Part shown: piece by piece, positions 58,314-64,000 of the stretch
Position numbering within the stretch: position 1 is the first letter of the stretch
How the letters are laid out: the number at the start of each line of letters is the position of its first letter
Origin: UBA3478 sp965662045
GTDB lineage: Bacteria > Bacteroidota > Bacteroidia > Flavobacteriales > Flavobacteriaceae
DNA length: 64,000 nucleotides
NCBI GenBank assembly: GCA_965662045.1
Contig: CBFIGE010000007.1
Coordinates: 68,245 to 132,244, forward strand
Direction of reading: 5' to 3'
Notes under the pieces: generated by a model
What the model saw: the letters and a program-made list of their open reading frames with translations, nothing else
What the model was told of the DNA's origin: nothing
The model's database searches: none
Translations under genes and position numbers: made by a program

Positions 58314-59801
58314 ATGAGAACATCTTTATTTTTCTTTTCACTTGTAATGTGCTCCCTTAGTTTTGGACAGGGAAGAAGTTTGCCGGCTGACACAACGGTT
58401 ACAACACAACATCAGGCAACTATTAACGGAAAATTAATTAAGTATACTGCCGAAACAGGTACTCAACCAGTCTGGGATGAGGCTGGCAAACCTATCGCTT
58501 CTGTACATTATACTTACTACACAAAAAACGATGTCAAAAATAATGAAGATAGACCACTTCTAATTAGTTTTAATGGTGGTCCAGGGTCGGGTTCTGTTTG
58601 GATGCATTTGGCTTACACGGGTCCCCGAATATTAAAAATAGATGATGAAGGATATCCGGTTCAACCCTATGGTGTGAAAGAAAATCCATATTCTGTTTTG
58701 GATGTGACGGATATCGTTTATGTCAACCCTGTCAATACCGGATATTCAAGAACCATACCTGAGAGCGGTAAAGAAGTAGATCGTTCAAGATTTTTCGGAA
58801 TTAATGAAGATATTGCTTACTTATCAGATTGGATTAATACATTCGTCACAAGACACAATAGATGGCGCAGTCCTAAGTATATAATTGGAGAAAGTTATGG
58901 TGGAACTCGAGTTATGGGTTTATCTCTAGCCCTTCAAAATAGACAATGGATGTATCTAAATGGTGTAATCATGGTCAGCCCAGCTGATTATAAAGTAATT
59001 CGCGTGGGTGGTCCTGTTTCGTCAGCTTTAAATTTACCCTATTACGCTGCATCTGCTTGGCACCATCAGCTATTAAGTGATGAGTATCAGGGTAAAGAAC
59101 TAGAAGATTTTCTTCCTGAAGTTGAAGATTTCACCATAAATGAACTTATACCAGCAATAGCCAAAGGAGGTTTTATTAATGAAAATGAGCGCCAAAGTAT
59201 TGCATCCCAAATGGCGACATATTCCTCTTTAGAACGAAAAGACATATTAGATCACAATTTAGATGTACCAACTTCATTTTTTTGGAAAAATGCAATGAAA
59301 GAAGTTGGCGGATATACTATAGGACGTCTAGATTCAAGGTATAAAGGAATTGACAAACAGTTGTTTGGAGCTAGACCTGATTACAATTCAGAAATCACTT
59401 CATGGTTACACAGCTTCACCCCTGCCATTAATTACTATTTACAAGAAGAATTGAACTTTAAGACAGATGTAAAATATAACATGTTTGGCCCTGTTCGTCC
59501 TTGGAATAATGATAACGATAATACTAGGGATGACTTAAGACAAGCCATGGCTCAAAATCCGTACCTCAAAGTTTTAGTGCAATCTGGTTATTACGATGGT
59601 GCAACAACCTATTTTAATGCAAAATATACCATGTGGCAAGTTGATCCTAGTGGAAGAATGAAAGACCGATTTACCTTTAAGGGATATAGATCTGGACATA
59701 TGATGTATTTGAGGCGAGAAGATTTAAAGAACGCGAATGATGATATACGTGATTTTATAAAAAACAGTTTATCCAAGGGTCAAAGTGCGAAGTATGACTA
59801 G
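58314..59801 (+). CDS. Secreted serine carboxypeptidase (S10 family)
   Basis: An exported 495-residue alpha/beta-hydrolase carboxypeptidase. Signal peptide MRTSLFFFSLVMCSLSFG; oxyanion motif LLISFNGGPGSGSVWMHLAY, catalytic Ser in IIGESYGGTRVMGLSLALQ, Asp region YYDGATTYFNAKYTMWQ, His in GYRSGHMMYLRREDL. I use the ATG at 58314, since the ORF from 58284 adds ten residues before the signal. It overlaps the SGNH gene by 8 bases (59794-59801), so they share a message. It digests peptides outside the cytoplasm. Confidence 0.9.
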   Translation: MRTSLFFFSLVMCSLSFGQGRSLPADTTVTTQHQATINGKLIKYTAETGTQPVWDEAGKPIASVHYTYYTKNDVKNNEDRPLLISFNGGPGSGSVWMHLAYTGPRILKIDDEGYPVQPYGVKENPYSVLDVTDIVYVNPVNTGYSRTIPESGKEVDRSRFFGINEDIAYLSDWINTFVTRHNRWRSPKYIIGESYGGTRVMGLSLALQNRQWMYLNGVIMVSPADYKVIRVGGPVSSALNLPYYAASAWHHQLLSDEYQGKELEDFLPEVEDFTINELIPAIAKGGFINENERQSIASQMATYSSLERKDILDHNLDVPTSFFWKNAMKEVGGYTIGRLDSRYKGIDKQLFGARPDYNSEITSWLHSFTPAINYYLQEELNFKTDVKYNMFGPVRPWNNDNDNTRDDLRQAMAQNPYLKVLVQSGYYDGATTYFNAKYTMWQVDPSGRMKDRFTFKGYRSGHMMYLRREDLKNANDDIRDFIKNSLSKGQSAKYD

Positions 59802-60453
59802 GCTTATATTTATTTTTATTGTTGGGTTAAGCACATCAATTATGGCTCAGGATTATCCGTTTTTACAACGCTATGACTCTCTAAATGAAATTGATAAGTT
59901 AAGATTTTCTGAAGGTGTAGAGGCAGTCTTTATGGGAAACTCAATCACAGAAGGTTGGGTACAACAGAGACCTGAGTTTTTTACAGAAAACAACTTTTTA
60001 GGAAGAGGTATTAGCGGTCAAACAACAGATCAAATGTTATTGCGATTTAGACCTGATGTTATTGATTTAAATCCAAAAAGAGTGGTTATACTTGCCGGTA
60101 CAAATGATATTGCTGAAAATAACGGTAAAGTAAATATATCAGCAATTTCGGGTTATGTAGAGAGTATGGTCGAACTTGCAAATTCTAATGAAATTGAGGT
60201 TTTTATTGTAAGTGTTCTTCCTGCTGAAATCTATCCTTGGCGTACCCATTTAAAGCCGAATATTCAAATTCCAAAACTCAATACCCTGCTTCAAAATATG
60301 GCAGAAAAACACAAAGTTGAATACGTTGATATTTTTACTGAGATGACTAATGAAAGGATGGGTTTAGATGAAAATTATGCATATGATGGGGTTCACCCGA
60401 CTTTAGAAGGTTACTTAAAAATGGAATCCATTTTACTCCCCTACTTAAAATAG
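59794..60453 (+). CDS. Secreted SGNH/GDSL hydrolase
   Basis: An exported esterase/lipase-type hydrolase of 219 residues. Signal peptide MTRLIFIFIVGLSTSIMAQ; block I VFMGNSITEGWVQQ (Ser), block II GRGISGQTTDQMLLRF (Gly), block III LAGTNDIAEN (Asn), block V YDGVHPTLEGY (Asp, His). The start at 59794 overlaps the S10 peptidase stop; the track ORF GTG at 59785 adds three residues. Substrate unknown; deacetylase of sugars or lysophospholipase are family possibilities. Confidence 0.9.
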   Translation: MTRLIFIFIVGLSTSIMAQDYPFLQRYDSLNEIDKLRFSEGVEAVFMGNSITEGWVQQRPEFFTENNFLGRGISGQTTDQMLLRFRPDVIDLNPKRVVILAGTNDIAENNGKVNISAISGYVESMVELANSNEIEVFIVSVLPAEIYPWRTHLKPNIQIPKLNTLLQNMAEKHKVEYVDIFTEMTNERMGLDENYAYDGVHPTLEGYLKMESILLPYLK

Positions 60454-60505
60454 GTAATGATTATTCGCATTAGTTTTGTAATTTCGCAATGTAAAAGGCA
60501 TTTTA

Positions 60506-61744
60506 GTGAGTTATTTACTGCGTTCTGCGAAAATCATCGACTCCACTTCAGAGTTTCACCTCCAAAAGAAAGACATTTTAATTCAAAACGGTTTTATTTC
60601 TTCTATAGAAGATGAAATTGAGCCAATCAATACAGATATAGAGGTAATACAACACGAAAACCTGTTAGTTTCCCCTGGTTGGATAGACCCCCTAGTCGAC
60701 TTTGGAGAACCAGGATATGAGCATCGGCAAGGACTGGCAAATGGCATTGCAGAGGCTATTCAAGGTGGTTTTTGTACTATAGGCATCCTTCCTACTACAA
60801 GACCAGTTATTGATCATGGAAGTATTTTGGAATATTTCAATCGAGATACTGCTAAAATCAATATACATGTCAATGGAACTGTAAGCAAAAATCTCAAAGG
60901 AGAACAGCTCAGTGAGATGTTTGATTTAAACCAAAATGGTGCAATTTCCTTTACAGATTATAAAAAAGGGTTAAACAATCCTCAACTCTTAAAATTAGCA
61001 CTTCAATACACTCAAAACTTTGGGGGCTTGGTCGTTAATTACCCTCTTGACGAAAATTTAATGAATAATGGTTTGATGCACGAAGGAAATGAATCTACCA
61101 AGTTGGGGCTTAAAGGTATTTCTTATTTGAGTGAGGAAGTACGTGTTTTAAGAGATTTAGAAATACTTCGCTATACTAAAGGAAAGATGCATTTTGCTTG
61201 TCTTAGTTCAGCAAGGTCAGTTGATTATGTTTCAAAGGCAAAAGAAGAAGGCTTAGAGGTTAGTTGTAGTGTAACTCCTCATCACCTCTTTTTCAATGAC
61301 TCAAATATTAGCCATTTTGAGACCTTGTTCAAAACGCTTCCGCCATTGAGAACTAAGGATAACAATAAAAAGTTGATTTCTCAACTCAATGATGGTCTGA
61401 TTGACTTCGTTCATTCGGATCACTTCGCACTGCACGCTGATATGAAAGAAACTGTATTTGACCAAGCTGAGTTTGGTGTTGAAAGCCTACGATTATCTTT
61501 TGGTGCTCTTACAAAATCAATTAGTATGGAAAAAGCGGTTGAATTATTCACAAATGCCTATGAAATTTTTGGTTTGACTAGACCTCGAATAAGTCTGAAT
61601 TCTTCTGCAAGTTTAAGTTTGTTTTGTAAACAAAAGCACAATACGACAAGATTTGAAAATAGGACCTCGATTTGGAAAAATAAATCTTTTGAATACCTGC
61701 CTTTAGGTATTTTGAATAACGGTAAAGCTTTTTTAAATAGTTAA
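60506..61744 (+). CDS. Dihydroorotase-like protein, probably non-catalytic
   Basis: A 412-residue amidohydrolase of the dihydroorotase family (multifunctional-type), GTG start. Length and order are typical, but metal-binding residues are lost: the expected HxH after the first strand (D-x-H-x-H-x-REPG) reads GWIDPLVDFGEPGYEH, the second expected His block reads VVNYPLDEN in place of an HCED-type motif, and HVCHLST-type reads HFACLSSA. One Asp remains (VHSDHFALH). Such PyrC-like proteins occur in flavobacteria and are thought to lack activity. It may have another role; active PyrC should be elsewhere. Confidence 0.8.
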   Translation: MSYLLRSAKIIDSTSEFHLQKKDILIQNGFISSIEDEIEPINTDIEVIQHENLLVSPGWIDPLVDFGEPGYEHRQGLANGIAEAIQGGFCTIGILPTTRPVIDHGSILEYFNRDTAKINIHVNGTVSKNLKGEQLSEMFDLNQNGAISFTDYKKGLNNPQLLKLALQYTQNFGGLVVNYPLDENLMNNGLMHEGNESTKLGLKGISYLSEEVRVLRDLEILRYTKGKMHFACLSSARSVDYVSKAKEEGLEVSCSVTPHHLFFNDSNISHFETLFKTLPPLRTKDNNKKLISQLNDGLIDFVHSDHFALHADMKETVFDQAEFGVESLRLSFGALTKSISMEKAVELFTNAYEIFGLTRPRISLNSSASLSLFCKQKHNTTRFENRTSIWKNKSFEYLPLGILNNGKAFLNS

Positions 61745-61748
61745 AATC

Positions 61749-62069
61749 ATGAATTCTAAATTGGGAAAAACTACTGCCCTAATTTCGTATGTCACAATTA
61801 TTGGTTTTTCAATTAGCTGGAGTCGACATTCGGATAAACCAACTCCTTTATCCAGTTTTCACTTAAGGCAAGCTTTTGGAATTCACCTACTTTATCACGC
61901 TTCTTCCTATTTGTTGAATTTTTACACCTTTCTTTTTCCCTTTTACATTTTATACGTCATTTACCTTGGTGCTTTGTTTTATGGAGTTGTTTCTATTCGA
62001 AAAAATCAGAAAAACATATTACCGCTATTGGGTGCTTATTTTCAAAAATGGTTCACTTTTATTAAATAA
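61749..62069 (+). CDS. Small membrane protein, DUF4870-like
   Basis: A 106-residue protein with about three membrane segments (TTALISYVTIIGFSISW, SYLLNFYTFLFPFYILYVIY, GALFYGVVSIRK). The internal FHLRQAFGIHLLYH and LLGAYFQKWF patterns fit the DUF4870-type family that follows dihydroorotase-like genes in flavobacteria. It starts 4 bases after that gene's stop. Function unknown. Confidence 0.75.
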   Translation: MNSKLGKTTALISYVTIIGFSISWSRHSDKPTPLSSFHLRQAFGIHLLYHASSYLLNFYTFLFPFYILYVIYLGALFYGVVSIRKNQKNILPLLGAYFQKWFTFIK

Positions 62070-62080
62070 TTGTTACGATT

Positions 62081-62713
62081 ATGTCCTTTAATTATCTCGA
62101 AAAAAAAGCGCTTACATCATCGGATAGGCTTTTAGTTATCCTCCATGGCTATGGAGCAAACGAATACGATTTATTTCAATTGTCTGACGTTTTTGTGCGC
62201 AATAGTCATGTGGTAAGTTTACAAGCACCCTTTCAGTTACAACCTGAGTCTTATGCCTGGTACGCTATACATTTTGATGAAATAAAAGGCAAGTGGTCAG
62301 ATATTAATCAGGCTAAAGAAATTGTTGCAAAACTTAATATCTTTCTTCAAGCTCTAAAAGACAAGTATCAAGTAAATTATGTCGACCTTTTAGGATTTAG
62401 TCAAGGGGCCATATTATCCTATGCCTTAGCGACAAAGTATCCAAAGCATTATTCTAAAATAATGGCTTTAAGCGGCTATTTCAATAAAGAGTTGAACGAA
62501 ATTTCGAAGGATAATTCATTTAATCATTTAAAAGTTTACGCTTCTCATGGTGCTGAAGACCCTGTGATTCCATTAAGTTGGAGCTCAGAAATTCCCAATG
62601 AGCTTGAAGAACTGGATATCATTTATGAATATCAAGTGTTTCAAGGCATGGGGCACACAATTAATCAGGAAAATTTAAATGCTTTAATGCAGTGGTACTA
62701 CCTATTCGAATAG
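62081..62713 (+). CDS. Carboxylesterase/phospholipase-type alpha/beta hydrolase
   Basis: A 210-residue esterase of the phospholipase/carboxylesterase family. Oxyanion region VILHGYGANEYDLFQ, nucleophile in DLLGFSQGAILSYALATKYP (GFSQG), Asp in SHGAEDPVIPLSW, His in FQGMGHTINQENL. Cytosolic, no signal peptide. It is 12 bases from the preceding small membrane protein gene, and its 3' end overlaps the opposing 62698 gene by 16 bases. Confidence 0.9.
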   Translation: MSFNYLEKKALTSSDRLLVILHGYGANEYDLFQLSDVFVRNSHVVSLQAPFQLQPESYAWYAIHFDEIKGKWSDINQAKEIVAKLNIFLQALKDKYQVNYVDLLGFSQGAILSYALATKYPKHYSKIMALSGYFNKELNEISKDNSFNHLKVYASHGAEDPVIPLSWSSEIPNELEELDIIYEYQVFQGMGHTINQENLNALMQWYYLFE

Positions 62714-63192
62714 ATTAAGGCATCCATTAACTCGTAATCTACGTTATTGTCATCATCGATGAAATAGCGAAAAGTTATCTCACCCCAATTTTTGGAGTCA
62801 CTAAAATCTGCAATTAACCATTTGTGATTTAAGAGTTTAACCTTATTGATCATAAAATTATTCTCATCTCCCTTGTATGGAATAAGGGAGTTGCCCTTTT
62901 CAGCGTTATTATAGGATAGTAAATCATCCCATATGTATTTTTCTAAAGAACCAGATGCACCCATGTCTTGATGATAATTTTGGGCTTCTTGATTGCTATC
63001 ATAGTCAAAATAAGTACACCGCTCATTTAATTTTTCTAAATCTGAGATGTATTCATTTTTTTCATCTAATTTCTTGTTGAGTTTTTGAATTTCAGTTGAA
63101 AGGACATTGAATTGATTATTTCCTTGAACTAATTGAAATAGACAAATAAGTAATGTGAATACAAATAAATACAGAAATAACGATTTTTTCAT
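62698..63192 (-). CDS. Membrane-anchored protein of unknown function (conserved in flavobacteria)
   Basis: A 164-residue protein with an N-terminal signal anchor (MKKSLFLYLFVFTLLICLFQ), a coiled-coil-like region (IQKLNKKLDEKNEYISDLEK) and a C-terminal domain with NKVKLLNHKWLIADFSDSKN. From memory the pattern is shared by flavobacterial proteins labelled hydrolase, without catalytic evidence here. I use the ATG at 63192, as the track ORF adds 11 residues before the anchor. It follows the MBL-fold gene. Confidence 0.7.
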   Translation of the reverse strand: MKKSLFLYLFVFTLLICLFQLVQGNNQFNVLSTEIQKLNKKLDEKNEYISDLEKLNERCTYFDYDSNQEAQNYHQDMGASGSLEKYIWDDLLSYNNAEKGNSLIPYKGDENNFMINKVKLLNHKWLIADFSDSKNWGEITFRYFIDDDNNVDYELMDALIYSNR

Positions 63193-63193
63193 T

Positions 63194-63973
63194 TTAATAA
63201 GTGTAAGTAAGTTGAAGTTGATCATATGCCAAATTAAAATTTGGTGCTAAATTTTTTTGCACTTCATCGTGAAAACCCAAGTGATGACTTATATGCGTAA
63301 AATATGTTTGTTTAGCATTGACTTGTTTTGAAAGATTTATGGCCTCATCTAAGTTTAAGTGTGAATGATGGGTTTCTTTTCTCAATGCATTTATGATTAA
63401 AATGTCACAATTAATTAAGCGTGCTAATTGATCTTTTTCAATTGATTTTACATCAGTTAAATAAACTAAACCACCTATTTTGAATCCGTAAACATTTGAT
63501 TGTCCATGGCTCGCGAGAATAGAGGTGATTTTTAATTCATTGATCTCAAAAATATGATCTTTACCGATGAGATGAGAATTGATTTTTGGTATACCCGGAT
63601 ATTGATAGTCTGGATTAAAAATATAATCAAAACGATTCTTGAGAGCACTAAGAGTCTCTTTTGAACTAAAAAAATCAACTCCCCCTTGCTTAAATACGAA
63701 TGGTCTAATATCATCAATGCCCATTGTATGGTCAGCGTGATCGTGTGTCAATAAAATTGCGTCGAGTTTTTTTATAGGATTTCGTAGCATTTGTTGACGA
63801 AAATCAGGGCCGCAATCTATGACTATAGCTGATCCTTTTTCTGATTCAATTAGCAATGAACTTCTCAGTCTTTTGTCTTTGGGATTTGTACTGAGACATA
63901 CTGGATGTTCACTGCCAATTACCGGTATTCCCTGAGAAGTTCCTGTACCTAAAAATGTGAGTTTCAAGTTCAT
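63194..63973 (-). CDS. MBL-fold metallohydrolase (PhnP-like)
   Basis: A 259-residue metallo-beta-lactamase-fold phosphodiesterase. LKLTFLGTGTSQGIPVIG at the start, the metal motif LLTHDHADHTMGIDDIRPF (HxHxDH), and later VYLTDVKS and LNLDEAINLSKQ with the final His region TYFTHISHHLG. This pattern is of PhnP-like cyclic phosphodiesterases. The start at 63973 gives the family N-terminus; the track ATG at 63994 adds seven residues. It lies at the end of the window. Confidence 0.92.
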   Translation of the reverse strand: MNLKLTFLGTGTSQGIPVIGSEHPVCLSTNPKDKRLRSSLLIESEKGSAIVIDCGPDFRQQMLRNPIKKLDAILLTHDHADHTMGIDDIRPFVFKQGGVDFFSSKETLSALKNRFDYIFNPDYQYPGIPKINSHLIGKDHIFEINELKITSILASHGQSNVYGFKIGGLVYLTDVKSIEKDQLARLINCDILIINALRKETHHSHLNLDEAINLSKQVNAKQTYFTHISHHLGFHDEVQKNLAPNFNLAYDQLQLTYTY

Positions 63974-64000
63974 TTGGATGTAAAAATAGCACAAAATGAA

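Noticed and set aside
1..64000. tRNA, rRNA, CRISPR, riboswitch
   Set aside because: Reading both strands gave no cloverleaf-type, repeat-array or known aptamer pattern; only the his leader is a clear RNA element. A covariance-model scan would be decisive.

Overview
The window is one gene-dense, AT-rich chromosomal stretch from a member of the Flavobacteriia (Bacteroidota). The evidence is the 287-residue RpoD-type sigma factor, the fused LpxC/FabZ protein, the lpxD-lpxC/fabZ-lpxA-efp-lpxD2-sucD-fabG order, bifunctional HisB and HisIE, M14 and S10 exported peptidases, a TonB-dependent receptor followed by a lipoprotein gene, and starts without clear Shine-Dalgarno sequences. I found no rRNA, tRNA, CRISPR array, prophage, complete transposase or recognisable defence system. 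Most of the window is core metabolism.

Layout. 1-4.7 kb: the end of a 2-oxoacid dehydrogenase E1 gene, a DMT transporter divergent from a GntR-type regulator, and an M14 peptidase overlapping an N-acetylmuramoyl-alanine amidase. 4.8-8.4 kb: an overlapping helicase-glycosyltransferase-menB run. 8.5-12.7 kb: rpoD, two small unknown ORFs, a membrane dipeptidase, an acyl-CoA thioesterase and two conserved unknowns. 12.7-15.3 kb: a MoxR-type ATPase with its VWA partner. 15.3-22.4 kb: the complete histidine operon, hisG-hisDC-hisB-hisH-hisA-hisF-hisIE, on the minus strand and preceded by a leader. 22.4-30.9 kb: SPFH protein, fabG, sucD, lipid A genes, efp and an HD hydrolase, all on the same strand. 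30.9-43.4 kb: tsaE, a small exported peptide, an alanine dehydrogenase-like protein, proline dehydrogenase, aroB, an Lrp regulator, a second M14 peptidase, terC and topoisomerase IV (parC/parE). 43.6-47.0 kb: a PQQ-dependent alcohol dehydrogenase gene split by an inserted block of gene scraps. 47.0-53.9 kb: ychF, ferredoxin, acyl-CoA reductase, serC and a probable metal-uptake TonB receptor locus. 53.9-56.3 kb: an accessory patch with remnants. 56.3-64 kb: msrA, a LolD-type ATPase, TIGR02757, S10 peptidase, SGNH hydrolase, a dihydroorotase-like protein, an esterase and an MBL hydrolase.

Four items stand out. (1) The his operon has a textbook attenuator in so few bases that every element can be read directly: an 11-codon leader peptide with three His codons (MRISHIHHIIT), an antiterminator arm that starts right after its stop codon, and a 13-bp terminator with a U-tract just before hisG. 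(2) hisD and hisC are fused into one 778-codon ORF with no usable internal start. (3) The PQQ dehydrogenase gene is interrupted exactly at a duplicated GGGGGA by 1.3 kb holding fragments of a serine beta-lactamase-family gene, a TonB_C/TPR gene and a RibD/DHFR-family gene. Removing one repeat copy plus the insert restores the frame. (4) A perfect TGCAAC-tta-GTTGCA palindrome sits in the 5' region of the TonB receptor gene and may be a Zur/Fur-family operator.

All functions are assigned by reading motifs. No database search was possible.
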